Source: Zarea fungicola (lineage: Eukaryota; Ascomycota; Sordariomycetes; Hypocreales; Cordycipitaceae). Taken from it: 64,000 nt of DNA. Positions 10,459-20,445 of this stretch are shown here, one piece after another. A program made the translations under genes and the position numbers. Numbering within the stretch: position 1 is the stretch's first letter; the number at the start of each line of letters is the position of its first letter. The stretch spans positions 62,001 through 126,000 of the forward strand of contig FWCC01000110.1 of assembly GCA_900169235.1 (NCBI GenBank), read 5' to 3'. The notes beneath the pieces are model-generated. The model saw only the letters and a list, made by a program, of their open reading frames with translations. It did not search any database and was not told the origin of the DNA.

Positions 10459-12244
10459 ATGCGAACCAGTATACTGTTTTCGCTCGCAGCAGGTTGCGCA
10501 GCAGCAGCCACATCAGCGCAGAATAATAGCACCACATCCCGATTTTCTACTCCAGCTGCTGCCAGTACGTGCGAACCTGACATGAAGCGTCCTGGGCATC
10601 CACTAACATCACACCAGAGTTTGCGGTAAATGGATCTTCCATTCCAGATGTTACCTTTGATGCTGGTGAATCATATGCCGGCAGCCTACCCATAGGCAAT
10701 GACACAACGAGCAGTCTCTTCTTCTGGTTCTGGCCAGCCTCAGATCCCACGCCGCGAGACGAGATTGTGATTTGGCTAAACGGCGGAGTATGTTTATTTC
10801 CTTAAAATACTCACCTGAAAGAAAAAAAAATGCTAACAGCTGAACTTGAAATGCAGCCTGGATGTTCATCCATGGGCGGCTTCTTAAAGGAGCACGGTGC
10901 CGTCCTATGGCCGAACGGTTCGCCGGCGCCGGTTCAAAACCCGTGGAGCTGGCACCATGTCAGCAACGTGGTCTACATTGACCAGCCCGTCGGTGCCGGC
11001 TTCGCTGCTGGCAATGTGACTGCTGACAATGAGGATGATGTAGCAACTCAGTTTATGGCGTTTTGGAAAAACTTTGCCAGCACGTTTGCGATGCAGGGCT
11101 TCAAAGTCTACATCACGGGCGAGTCTTATGCGTACGTCTTCTTTACCTCGCCAACCAACCAAAATCACACCACACTTATGAACTGACCATCAATCATTAT
11201 AGCGGTATGTACGTGCCGTACATAGCTCAGCACATGCTCGCAGCCAACGATACCAATTTCTTCAACGTCCAAGGTGCCATGATCAACGACCCAGTGATTG
11301 GATACCCTGCCTTGACACAAGCGTCTGCCAATTACTTTGCCCAAGAATGGCACAACATCATTCCCTTTAACAGTTTCGCCCGAGCGCATCTCGCCAACAT
11401 GTCGCACGCATGTGGCTACGATGACTATCTCGATACGTACCTCTCCTTCCCGCCGCGCAGAGCGCAGCCTATCCCAGATAAACTCCCTGGCAGCATTGGC
11501 AGCGGTACAGGAACCACTGCAGCATGCAGCACAATCGGTTATTTTCAGTCTGCTGCCAGAGAGTTGAATCCTGGATTCAATGTCTACCAGATATCGCAAC
11601 TATCCCCCTTGCCGTGGGATGTATTGGGAATGCCGGCGACCAATCCCTTCCTACCGCCTGGACAGCAAATTTACTTTGACCGCGACGACGTCAAAAAGGC
11701 GATCCACGCTCCATCGGCCATTGATTGGCAGCTCTGCGGCACCTCGAAACGGGGCGTATTCCTCGTCAGCGACGATTCCATTCCATCTGCCAGCGGGCCA
11801 CTGCCGTACGTCGTGGAGAGAACCAACAACGTCATGATTAATCACGGCGCGCTGGATTCGATCCTCATGGCCAACGGCACACTTCTGGCAATTCAAAACA
11901 TGACTTGGCACGGCACCATGGGCTTCCAAACCGTGCCGGAGCAGCCAGTCTTTGTACCGCATCACAAGAACCCCGACCCAGCGGTCGCAGCGGGTCAAGG
12001 CGTCATGGGCACATGGCATCAGGAGAGAGGCCTCACCTTGTCGGTTATTACACAGGCGGGCCACATGATACCTACGACACAGCCCGCTGTGGCCTTCCGT
12101 CACCTGCAGGTTCTGCTTGGTAGGGTGAAGGACTTGTCGAGCGTAGATGCGTTCCCCATGGATCCTAATGCACCACAGCCGGATGCGAGTGATCTGGGGA
12201 AAGGCACAGCGCCAGAGAGCCTGTTTCCTCGAGGAACCAAATAG
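10459..12244 (+). CDS. Secreted serine carboxypeptidase (family S10)
   Basis: Four exons: 10459-10564, 10618-10787, 10857-11131, 11203-12244 (introns of 53, 69 and 71 bp, two with CTAAC branch points), giving 530 residues. S10 enzymes remove C-terminal residues from peptides at acid pH. The first ~20 residues ([20 protein letters not shown]) form a signal peptide, and several N-glycosylation sequons follow. The junctions rebuild two family hallmarks: LNGG joined to PGCSS (oxyanion region, 89-97) and the nucleophile Ser 182 in GESYAG, whose codon context is itself interrupted by intron 3. The triad is completed by Asp about 402 (HGALDSIL) and His about 471 ([11 protein letters not shown]). It is expected in the vacuole or outside the cell. 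Not part of an obvious cluster. Confidence 0.95.
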
Positions 12245-12602
12245 AAACAGAGGCAATTTTCAGGTATAAATACGCGATTTGATGTTACATTATGATACAG
12301 CATCGTCGGAACCTATTCACAGGGGGAAATATGCTTTCGTGAGGTCTTATGGCGCCCATAGAATTCGTTGGTCATTAGCCAAGCCATGATCAAAGAGAAT
12401 TCCGCGTGGCAGCTTTCGAAGCAGTCTGTACTTTTTTGCGACGTTATATCCAGTTTTGATAGATCTATATTGATACAAAGTAAAACAAAAAAAATGGCCT
12501 TTTACTTTTCCCTGATCCCAATGCAATTTTCGGCCGTGATATCTATCTATAACGCCACGCCCCCTTTTCCTTTTCTTGCAATCAAGTTCTCCCATATCTC
12601 CT
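12245..12602. other. Intergenic, convergent 3' ends of carboxypeptidase and SQOR genes
   Basis: About 360 bp of AT-leaning sequence. It presumably holds both polyadenylation regions; no gene or repeat is seen. Confidence 0.6.
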
Positions 12603-13973
12603 CTACCGGATAAACCCCTTGGGACCACCCCAGTTACCCTTGACCATGTGATTCTTGTACACCCACGGGAAAAAGTCCTTCTTCAGGTGATAAAACGCCC
12701 TGCGGGGAACCGCCTGGTCAATGCCCAGCCCTTCAAACGTCTCCTTGGGCTGGCCTCCATACATGAACTCTGCAAGCAGCACCTTGCCGTACTCGGTTGT
12801 CAGCGGGCACGACGTGTAGCCGTCGTACGCGGCCGCGGGCTCCCTGCCCTCGAGCGTGCTTAGCAGGTTCGCCACCAGCACCGGCGCCTGCGCCGTGATG
12901 GCGGCCGCCGTCTTGGCCGTCGGGAGGTTCGAGGCGTCGCCGAGCGCCCACACATTGGCGTGCCTGGTGTGGCGCAGCGTGGCCTGGTCGACCTCGACGA
13001 GGCCCGTGGCGTCGGCGAGGGGGCTGCTCGCGACAAACGCATGGGGCCCCATCTTGGGCACCGCGTGCAGCAGGTCAAACGTGCGCGTCGTCTGGGAGCC
13101 GTCGGCGAGGGCAAAGACGGCCTTGTCGCCGTCGATCTCGACGAGGTCGTGCTGGAAGAGGCCCTCGACGCCGCGCTCCTGACGCAGCGCCTCGAGGGCG
13201 GCGCTGTACTTGGGCACGCCAAACATGGCGGGCAGGGCGGTGGCAAAGGTTATGCTCACGGCCGAGCCGGCCGCGTCGCCCGCCTTGTACAGGCCGGCGC
13301 GCTTCCAGTGATCCAGCGCCAGCCACATGACTTTTTGCGGTGCGCCGGCGCACTTGATCATGCCCGCGGGCTGGGTGAAGAGCGCTCTGCCCTTGCGCAG
13401 CTTCTCAATGGTGCCAAAGACCTTGTCGACGCCCTCGTAGCCGTAGATGGTGGAGATGGGCAGGTTCGGGTCCGCGAGGGCCTCGGGCATGCCCTTGATC
13501 TTGCCGTAGTTGATGCTGATGCCGGGGCACACAATCAGCTGCTCGTACTGGAGCTTGTCGCCGGTGGATAGGGTGACGGCGTTGTCCTCGGGTTGAAAGG
13601 TAGCGACGCCGTCCTGGTACAGCTTGAGCTTGGGGTCGAGCACCTCAGCCAGACGCATCTTGAGCTCATCCTTGTCCTTGAGGCCACCGCCGACGAGCGT
13701 CCAGCCGGGTTGGTAGTGGTGCCACGTCGAGGGATCGACGACGGCAATGTCGTCGCTCGTGTACTTGCCGGAGCGCAGAAGCTGGTGGCTCACACTGGAG
13801 CCGGCCGCGCCGCCGCCGACAATGACAACTTTGTGACTATGGGAGGAGCCGGAGCCGGCGGGGCGAGCAGCGTCTGAGTTGACGGTCGCCATGGTCCGGA
13901 TACGTGGCGCTGCGATTCGCGATGAGCCGGCAGCTCTTGAGAGCACCGCGCCGGCGGAGCGAGCGTTCATCAT
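12603..13973 (-). CDS. hmt2: Sulfide:quinone oxidoreductase, mitochondrial
   Basis: Single exon, 456 residues. SQOR oxidises sulfide in the mitochondrial inner membrane and passes electrons to ubiquinone; the fission-yeast member is Hmt2. The first ~28 residues are rich in Arg, Ser and Ala without acids (MMNARSAGAVLSRAAGSSR), as for a matrix-targeting peptide. The FAD dinucleotide motif VVIVGGGAAGSS is at 49-60, and the second FAD-contact block WALGDASNLPTAKTAAAI is at 342-359. The redox cysteines are Cys 208 (MIKCAGAPQKVMW) and Cys 389 (YTSCPLTTEYG). The C-terminal hydrophobic, aromatic end suits membrane attachment. The start at 13973 is chosen because it supplies the presequence. The gene is visibly more GC-rich than its surroundings. 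Confidence 0.97.
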   Translation of the reverse strand: MMNARSAGAVLSRAAGSSRIAAPRIRTMATVNSDAARPAGSGSSHSHKVVIVGGGAAGSSVSHQLLRSGKYTSDDIAVVDPSTWHHYQPGWTLVGGGLKDKDELKMRLAEVLDPKLKLYQDGVATFQPEDNAVTLSTGDKLQYEQLIVCPGISINYGKIKGMPEALADPNLPISTIYGYEGVDKVFGTIEKLRKGRALFTQPAGMIKCAGAPQKVMWLALDHWKRAGLYKAGDAAGSAVSITFATALPAMFGVPKYSAALEALRQERGVEGLFQHDLVEIDGDKAVFALADGSQTTRTFDLLHAVPKMGPHAFVASSPLADATGLVEVDQATLRHTRHANVWALGDASNLPTAKTAAAITAQAPVLVANLLSTLEGREPAAAYDGYTSCPLTTEYGKVLLAEFMYGGQPKETFEGLGIDQAVPRRAFYHLKKDFFPWVYKNHMVKGNWGGPKGFIR

Positions 13974-14449
13974 GAGTGAGTGAGCGAGCGAGCGGCTCGT
14001 TTTGCGTGCTGAGTGAGAGCAAGGAGCTTATAAATGCCAATCAGACAGGACGACACGACGCTGATTGTCGCCTCTGTTTCCTTTGGATGAAGAGATCAAA
14101 ATTCTGGCCACGGTCTCATCTACACAGAAGCACGAAGTAAAAGAAAGGTAAACAGCAAGGCCGTATTCTCACTTATTATTATACAAGCAGCCCATTTTTT
14201 TTCCACCATCCTTGCCATTTTCGGCCGCATATTCATTGAATTGCGTGATTTTAGTGCCATCTCCACCATCGCCACAGCGATAAACCGCCGGCTCGTCGGC
14301 GTGCTTAGAAATTTAGGGAGATGCTGTATTAATGTGAATCTAGTGCATTTGCGATGAAAGGCAGGAGTTACTTGTCCAAGGTTATTAGTGAATTTTTATT
14401 AAAAAAAAATTCATGGCGAGGGGTGGCAGCTAGTTAAGACTAGAGGTCC

Positions 14450-14464
14450 TGCTACTAAGTAGCA
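14450..14464. repeat. Perfect hairpin TGCTACT-A-AGTAGCA in AT-rich island
   Basis: Seven-bp arms around one A, inside an AT-rich block (14385-14700) that also has TTTATAATTGTATAA and a CT-rich tail. The block resembles the long terminal repeat of a degraded retroelement, but no second copy or coding remnant is present in the window. Confidence 0.4.
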
Positions 14465-14735
14465 AGCTCCTAGCCAAGGTCAAGAAGAATTCAGCCCTCT
14501 TGACATGGAATAGACCCTGGGTAGGAAACCCTTTATAATTGTATAATTTACTTGATTCTTACACTCTCTCCCAGGACAATTATTAAATTTTAAAATTACA
14601 CAACTATATCAACTAACTATACAGTTACTAGCTTCCCTATTTTATTTAACTGATTCTAATAGTAATAACCTCTTAATGAAGAGTCGTTTGAAGTAGGCTT
14701 CGATAAATAACTCCGCCCATAATTAAGGTTCATGT

Positions 14736-14990
14736 TCAATAGTTGGTCGGAATATTCTGTCTGATCGATTGTGAGGCTGCCTCAATGCATGACGCTAGTA
14801 AAGCGGCAAGACTGGGACGCTCCATCAGCTCTGAATTCTCGATCCTGGCGATGAGAGTTTTAGTTTGATAAGAGACGTGCTCTGCATTTATGGAAAATTG
14901 ACTATAAAAGTGTAGTTGCTCCATTGTTGTTCTCCTGACGTGATTGATGAATGCCAGTTTGCTGCCCATGTCCGTCAAGGTTGCAAATTC
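14736..14990 (-). pseudogene. Possible remnant of a coding sequence, unidentified
   Basis: A minus-strand frame of about 85 codons ending in a stop at 14736 reads like a real soluble helical protein tail (REFATLTDMGSKLAFINHV ... ERPSLAALLASCIEAA). Upstream frames are short and broken, and no start or splice site gave a convincing extension. It could be the 3' exon of a decayed gene or a chance open frame. I do not recognise the family. Confidence 0.2.
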
Positions 14991-15368
14991 CCGCGTGCTT
15001 CATTGTCCCCTTTGAGTTCATACAATGGCATGCTAGTGAAAGAAACAAACGCCGTGTATTTGTACCGATTACTCCGTAGAGGGTAAGTAATCTCCATCCT
15101 TTGAATTTCAAATTCTTGATGTGTAGATCACGGAATTGTCGATCCCCTCCCCGTATGCATCGTATTTCACCAACCGTATTAACGCGATCAATCAACTAGA
15201 ATATGGCACTAATCAAAAAAGGAAAACGAAGGAAAGTCAAATACGTCAACTGCCCAAACCTTTTAAAATCATGTTCTTCGCTATATTCCTCGGGAAAATA
15301 TTGTTTGAATAGCACTCTTTGTTTACCAAGACTGACAGTTAGAGAAAGAGATCATATTAATTTAAATC

Positions 15369-15992
15369 ATGGCTACCTCAACATCATCACGTCAATTCAA
15401 AATCAATCGCAGCCCATTCAGCAGGCACTACACAGTCCTCGATACCAACGACGCACCACTCTACCACGTCGACCAGTCCCTCTTCACAAAGGACAAGGCC
15501 GACCTCACCCTCCACCAGGGCACAGGCACCGACGGTCCTATTGTCGCCGTCGTGCACATGCCGCGCCTCTCCTTCAACTGCCAAATCGGTCTCGGCGACC
15601 CCACAGCTCCCGCCAACGGGACCGATGTTGTGTGGGAGGAGCTCGCCCGAGAATCAAACGCCACGGCATCGGCGCACCGCTGGTCCATGACACTTCCCGG
15701 CAGCGACGGCGGAGGCAAGAAATCAATTATGTGGAAGCGTACGCACAAGGTCAGCGCCGATGGCACTTCCTCCTCGGCAGTGACGATGCGCGACCTCAAG
15801 CTCGTCGAAGACGGCACGGATCGCATGGTGGCCGTGTTTACGAGCAAGTACAGCTGGTCGACGTGTGGCATTTTGCAAATCAATGTCGACTATGGACGCG
15901 ACTTTGATGTTATGGCGACAGCGACGATGCTGGCCCTCTATGAGAAGGCGAGGAAGAGGAGGGCGAGAGCGTCGGCGGCTGGGGGCACGTAG
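15369..15992 (+). CDS. Tubby C-terminal-like (LURP-one-related) fungal protein
   Basis: Single exon, 207 residues. It resembles a widespread family of uncharacterised fungal proteins with a single small domain of the LURP-one/tubby-like beta-barrel type. Recognisable order: an FKINRSPFSRHYTV strand at 10-23, LYHVD, the central LSFNCQIGLGDP, then MWKRTHKV, a KLVEDGTDRMVAVF strand, and the closing INVDYGRDFDVMATATMLALYEKARKR helix, which matches the family end. There is no signal peptide; the basic C-terminus follows the last helix. The biochemical role of the family is unknown; lipid binding or scramblase-like roles are only analogies. The ATG at 15369 is the first in the frame and gives normal length. 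Confidence 0.86.
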   Translation: MATSTSSRQFKINRSPFSRHYTVLDTNDAPLYHVDQSLFTKDKADLTLHQGTGTDGPIVAVVHMPRLSFNCQIGLGDPTAPANGTDVVWEELARESNATASAHRWSMTLPGSDGGGKKSIMWKRTHKVSADGTSSSAVTMRDLKLVEDGTDRMVAVFTSKYSWSTCGILQINVDYGRDFDVMATATMLALYEKARKRRARASAAGGT

Positions 15993-16314
15993 GTGTCTAC
16001 ATGAGACAGATTTTTCTACTTTATGATGCCAAGTGTTTCCTACTATGTTTCACATGTCTTCTTTTTGCAACAATCCCAATTTTTTGAAGCTTCAAGGGCA
16101 AAAATTGCGCAGTGTGACTCGCATCGCAATGCTAACCTCCGATTAATAGCAGCTACTTACGCTTGGTGTTAGTCACAGCCTCGTCTACCAATATCAGCAG
16201 TCTCATCACCACCGAGCAATATAAAGCCTACCATAGAAACTACCTCACTCGATATTCCAACCCCCTTCTCCCCACGAGGTCATTAGACATCGCATCGCAC
16301 ACGCACCGCGCAAA
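15993..16314. other. Intergenic, promoter of the S66-like gene
   Basis: About 320 bp between two genes on the same strand. A TATA-like ATATAAAG at about 16219 lies some 95 bp before the next ATG. Nothing else is seen. Confidence 0.5.
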
Positions 16315-17451
16315 ATGTCCACTTCTACAAAGCCACTCGCTCTCCGCCGAGGCGACACAATTGCCCTCATCGCCCCCTCTGCCCGCATCAACCACATCTT
16401 CCCCCTCCGCATCAAGCGCGCCCGCCTCTTCCTCGAGTCCCACGGCTTCCTCGTCCGTGAAATCTACACCTCCACTTTGCCCACGCACTCCTACCGCGCC
16501 TCCCTCACCGCACGCGCGGACGAGCTGCACACGGCTTTCACCGACACCAGCGTCCGCGCCATCATCTGCTGCATCGGCGGCCTCTCCGCCAACGAGCTCC
16601 TCCCGCACATCGACTATGACCTGATCCGCGCGGCCACGCCGCCCAAGATCTTCATTGGCAGCTCAGACATTACGCTCCTGCACCATGCGCTGCTAGTCGG
16701 TGCCGGGCTGCGTACCTTTTACGGGCCGTCGGCCATTACGCAGCTGGCCGAGTACCCGGAGCCACTTGCGTTTACTTGGACGCACTTCCTAGAGACGCTT
16801 GTTGAGAGTAATGCGGCATCATCTTCTTCAGCTGCTCCCGTGGCGGCAGCAGCTGTTGACTCAGCCGGCCGCCGCCTTCTTCCCCGCGCCGCAGAGTACA
16901 CGGACGAGTTTCTCGATTTCGGCGGCGAGCCGGCCAACCTCCGCCCTCGCGTGATGCAGCCCAGCACCGGCTGGAAATGGCTTCGCCCTTGCCCTCCCGA
17001 CCTGCATGGCGGTAGCGCCCGCCGCCGCGTCGTGCAGGGCCGCATCTTTGGCGGCTGCCTCCCCAGCGTGCTGCAGCTCTTTGGCACCCCGTGGCAGGTC
17101 TCCTACAGGGACCGCATCCTGCTCCTCGAGCTCCCCGAGGGCACCGAGGTCGCGACCGCCTGGCCGCTGGAGCTGGCGCGCTGGAACTTGGGCGACCTGG
17201 GCACCCGGGGCGTGTGGGACGGCATTGTCGGGCTCGTCCTCGGGCGGCCGTACAGGCATACGCCCGAGCAGACGAGGGAGTGGGAGGCCATGGTGCTCGA
17301 GGTGACGGAGGGATACGACTTCCCCATCTTGGCGGGCGTCGACGTGGGACACACGGATCCGATGCTGACGCTGCCGCTGGATGCGCTGTGTAGTTTGGAT
17401 AGTGAAAAGGATGAGTGGGCGATATTGGAGACGGCGGTCGAAGGGAGATAG
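16315..17451 (+). CDS. LD-carboxypeptidase / MccF-like peptidase (family S66)
   Basis: Single exon, 378 residues, GC-rich in third positions. Bacterial S66 peptidases trim murein tetrapeptides (LdcA) or inactivate microcin C (MccF). Visible: the N-terminal LRRGDTIALIAPS strand (10-22), the nucleophile loop IGSSDITLLHHAL (Ser 117), the FYGPS segment at 135-139, Glu 272 in ILLLELPEG and His 346 in GVDVGHTDPMLTLPL. So the Ser-Glu-His triad appears complete. A low-complexity Ser/Ala insert at 166-181 is absent from bacterial relatives as I recall them. Fungi lack murein, so the substrate is unclear; defence against peptide antibiotics or use of bacterial cell-wall peptides are guesses. The ancestry is probably bacterial, long adapted to the fungal genome. 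Confidence 0.93.
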   Translation: MSTSTKPLALRRGDTIALIAPSARINHIFPLRIKRARLFLESHGFLVREIYTSTLPTHSYRASLTARADELHTAFTDTSVRAIICCIGGLSANELLPHIDYDLIRAATPPKIFIGSSDITLLHHALLVGAGLRTFYGPSAITQLAEYPEPLAFTWTHFLETLVESNAASSSSAAPVAAAAVDSAGRRLLPRAAEYTDEFLDFGGEPANLRPRVMQPSTGWKWLRPCPPDLHGGSARRRVVQGRIFGGCLPSVLQLFGTPWQVSYRDRILLLELPEGTEVATAWPLELARWNLGDLGTRGVWDGIVGLVLGRPYRHTPEQTREWEAMVLEVTEGYDFPILAGVDVGHTDPMLTLPLDALCSLDSEKDEWAILETAVEGR

Positions 17452-18223
17452 ACCATATATAAAGAGGGAGAGAGAGCGAGAAAAGAGACTCTGGTAGTCA
17501 AAATGGTGAATAGTTTGAATTCAAGACCATTGTCCAAAATGGTAATCAATTCATGTCCATTAAAATTGTATATACTTGGATTCCAGAAACATTGCACTAC
17601 CTACAGCCAAGTAAGAGTCGAATTCTTGTACAGGCCTAAGCAAGTACTAAAACTATAGCTTTCACTACAAGATTCAAGTGTTGTTACAGACAGTCACATG
17701 CGTTGAGTGAAACAATTCGCGGTCAATCGTCTATATTCGTACAAGTATCCACAACTCTAGTTCGTCCCCTGGTGTTTAGTTCAACGAACAACTAAAGTCA
17801 CCGCTAATCATCATCCTGTATAAAGTCCGGATCCCTTGGACGATGTATGCAATTATTAAAATTTTGTGCGCTTTTTGTCGGTTCCGAGCAAAAAAAGGCA
17901 TAGGCGGCGGTGGTGGTGCAGCAGTCACGCCACTTCCACAAGCGCGCTCATGTTCTATCAAGGCGCCACGCAATGGACAAGATTCACCAAGGCGTTGTGG
18001 TATCGGGAAATGCACCGTTGCCATGACTCCGTTCTCCGCCCCAAATAAAAAACAAATGGTAGTAAAAAAAAAAAAATGTGTATTGACTCAGGAACAAAGG
18101 AAATAGATAAGAGTGAAATGCTGATTTGAAAAATCAAGGATATATCCATTGCCATAGCAGTGAATAATCCTTCAGCACATGTTGCACCATGAATGGTACT
18201 ATAGTGAAATTCTTATCAAAGCT
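17452..18223. other. Intergenic, convergent 3' ends of S66-like and cyclin genes
   Basis: About 770 bp, AT-rich, with short poly-A runs (near 18065). No coding frame of substance and no repeat of note. Confidence 0.6.
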
Positions 18224-20254
18224 CTAGTTCAAGATGCCCTCCCAGATGCCCTGGTTCAGGGCAGGGTGAGAGTTGGCAGCTTGGAAACCTGTGGCGGCCT
18301 CGGTAGAGCAGCAGACTCGCTTGCGAGAGTCATTCCATGTAGTCTGAGGGGCGGGATAGGTGCCATGGAGAAGGTAGCGTACATTCTCCTGAAGGCAATC
18401 GTCCATGAGAGCAGGGCGCTTGCGGCTCAGGCGAGCAATGGGAGTAGACTCGGCAGAGTGCATGTCCTGGTTGTGTAGGTCTTGCAGAGCGCGGGCAGCG
18501 TCGCAAACCATATCTTCGAGATCATCGTGGCGTCTAGCCAGGGGGGTATCCAAAGAGAGACCACCAAGCTTCGTAACCGGGCCGGTGTACGATTCGGGCG
18601 ACGACGAAAAGACGTGCTCATCAAAGTCTTCGGGGACGGATGGGACAGTTGGCTTCTGGCAGGTTCTCTCAGACACAGTCTTGGCCCCACGGAATCGCGA
18701 CGGAGCCACCAACTTGGAGTTGAGGGTCGCGCTAGCGAGGGACGAGACGGATGAAATCGAGGAGGAGCGAGAAGAGCGAGAGACATCCGAAACCATAGAC
18801 TCGGGGGACGAGGCACTGGAGATGGAGTTGGCGAGAGACGAGCGGCGGACGGGGCAGTAGCTCTGGGGAGACGAGGCAACAGAGAGGGGGAGGCGATCGA
18901 GGTGGTGGGAGCTGGTGACCGAGTTGGCTTGGGCCATGGCAAGGCACATGGCGCTGGACTTTCTGTACGAGCCCGCACCCACGGCAGGAGTGCAGAGCCC
19001 GTTGGTCTGGGGAGTCAAACGGGGAGTGGGCAGAAGACCAAGAGAGGGAGCAAGACGGCCAACCGAGTACGCTGGAGTACCAATCGGTTCCGCGGTAGAG
19101 GCGAGAGCCGCGAGGAAGGGCTTGGGAGTGGCATCCACACTCTCCATGGTGGCGCGAGCGTCCTGGGGAGGATTGAGAATGCTGCGTGGGGAGAGAGCAC
19201 AAAGATCGTTGCGAGTGGCGGTGGCCGGGGAGAAGTGGCCATCAATGTTGGTCAGCTCCGGGTTGAGTCTCAGAATCAGATTCCTCCACTCAATGCTCTG
19301 CTGGGACACCGTCTGGGTGGCACCAGGCGAGGGAGGCGAGGGAGGAGGGGTGTACTTGAGAACAATCTCGGTCCAGCGCTGAAAGACTTCATCGGCAATA
19401 TGCAGTTTCCAGTTGACAGCGAGAAGAAACGAGATTTCGTTCTGGTTGATCTCGTTGGTGTTGAGACCCGAGATCTTGCTCCAGGCACGGGCCGAGTAGT
19501 TGCGGTCCTGGAGGTACTTGGAAGCGAGAATCAAGGCAGCCAGGAACATGCGACGGCCACACTGCAGGGCACGGTCGGCATGGCGGTCCTCGGGCTGCTC
19601 CATGGTGAAGTTGTGCTTGGGGACATGGGGCTTGATAAGAATAAGATAGTACAGGGCGACTTGGAGGGTCGAGTAGCTGGTGCGCGAGCGGCGAAGAGTC
19701 TCCTGAATAAAGGTCCGCAGCGGCAAGACGGCCTTGCTACCGAGTTCGGAGCGGCATGCTGCCGAGGAGAGCGGCCAGATTGCCTCGACAATTTGTGTCG
19801 ATGAATCTGCATGGGCGAGCGTGTGAGAAGTGCATTCTGGGAAGCTGGCAAACAGACTAGAGTTGCACAAGTACATACCAACAAGAGAGTCGACAAAGTT
19901 GACTTTGCGATCGCACTGTCGAACAAGCGCAGGAGGGCAGGCACTGCGGCCGCGGGATCCAGCACTGGAGCGACGAGGGTTCTGACGCTGTTCCTTGGGA
20001 AGAGCCTCGGTAGCAACCTGGGCGACGGCGGGTCGGTAGTTGACCGACTGGACAGGCGCGGCAGGCTTGCGGCAGTAGGCGTCGCAAGAGTCGGAATCAG
20101 AAGTAGAAATTGAAGTGTCGTCGGAGGATTGAGAGGCGGTATCAGACCAGGTGGAGTTGGTAGTCGACACGGAGGAAGTTAAGATATTGTTGTAGGTGGC
20201 ATATTGGTTATTGAGGGAGACGTAGGTCGGGGAGATGTTGTTGTCGACCTGCAT
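18224..20254 (-). CDS. Pho80-type cyclin (Pcl5/Clg1-like partner of Pho85 kinase)
   Basis: Two exons: 20254-19879 and 19806-18224, giving 652 residues. The 72-bp intron (19878-19807, GTATGT...GCAG) contains no stop and keeps the frame, so the gene can be misread as a 676-residue ORF; removing it joins NFVDSLV to DSSTQIVEAIW, which suits the cyclin box. The box spans about residues 125-260 and includes LQVALYYLILIKPHVPKHN, ASKYLQDRNYSARAW, and the end FLLAVNWKLHIADEVFQRW. N- and C-terminal parts are Ser/Pro/Thr-rich and probably disordered. In yeast Pcl5 directs Pho85 to Gcn4; fungal proteins of this layout are usually called Pcl5-like, but substrate choice is not visible here. See the upstream ORF and GAGTCA sites in its long leader. 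Confidence 0.93.
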   Translation of the reverse strand: MQVDNNISPTYVSLNNQYATYNNILTSSVSTTNSTWSDTASQSSDDTSISTSDSDSCDAYCRKPAAPVQSVNYRPAVAQVATEALPKEQRQNPRRSSAGSRGRSACPPALVRQCDRKVNFVDSLVGMYLCNSSLFASFPECTSHTLAHADSSTQIVEAIWPLSSAACRSELGSKAVLPLRTFIQETLRRSRTSYSTLQVALYYLILIKPHVPKHNFTMEQPEDRHADRALQCGRRMFLAALILASKYLQDRNYSARAWSKISGLNTNEINQNEISFLLAVNWKLHIADEVFQRWTEIVLKYTPPPSPPSPGATQTVSQQSIEWRNLILRLNPELTNIDGHFSPATATRNDLCALSPRSILNPPQDARATMESVDATPKPFLAALASTAEPIGTPAYSVGRLAPSLGLLPTPRLTPQTNGLCTPAVGAGSYRKSSAMCLAMAQANSVTSSHHLDRLPLSVASSPQSYCPVRRSSLANSISSASSPESMVSDVSRSSRSSSISSVSSLASATLNSKLVAPSRFRGAKTVSERTCQKPTVPSVPEDFDEHVFSSSPESYTGPVTKLGGLSLDTPLARRHDDLEDMVCDAARALQDLHNQDMHSAESTPIARLSRKRPALMDDCLQENVRYLLHGTYPAPQTTWNDSRKRVCCSTEAATGFQAANSHPALNQGIWEGILN

Positions 20255-20445
20255 CTTGAAGGATGTATATATAATATTAAGGCGGGGGGGGCTTGAAGGT
20301 TGTGTGTAGATTCAAGCCGAGATAAGTTATTATTCCAGTCGCCGTCGGGCTATGTCAGACCGAGGGACGTGATCGTTAAATTACCGTTGAGCAAAAGTTA
20401 CCGTATCGAAGTAGAGCTAGCTATTGTCGAAGCATATAAAAGATG

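Larger units (their letters stand above)
13974..15368. other. Intergenic stretch of 1.4 kb between two divergent genes
   Basis: Holds the SQOR promoter and, at the right end, that of the tubby-like gene. About 14385-14700 is an AT-rich island with TATA-like and repeat-like sequence and a perfect 7-bp-arm hairpin (14450-14464). A possible gene relic lies at 14736-14990. No complete gene is seen. Confidence 0.55.

Noticed and set aside
10830..11186. A separate 118-residue protein beginning inside the carboxypeptidase gene.
   Set aside because: It is exon 3 of the carboxypeptidase read together with parts of introns 2 and 3; splicing restores LNGGPGCSS and GESYAG.
12860..13571. Long open frames on both strands across the SQOR gene (128 and 203 codons).
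   Set aside because: They are shadows of the GC-rich SQOR codons; their Arg/Pro/Ala-rich content is typical of wrong frames.
18902..19804. A 300-codon plus-strand frame opposite the cyclin gene.
   Set aside because: Antisense shadow of the cyclin codons without independent family resemblance.
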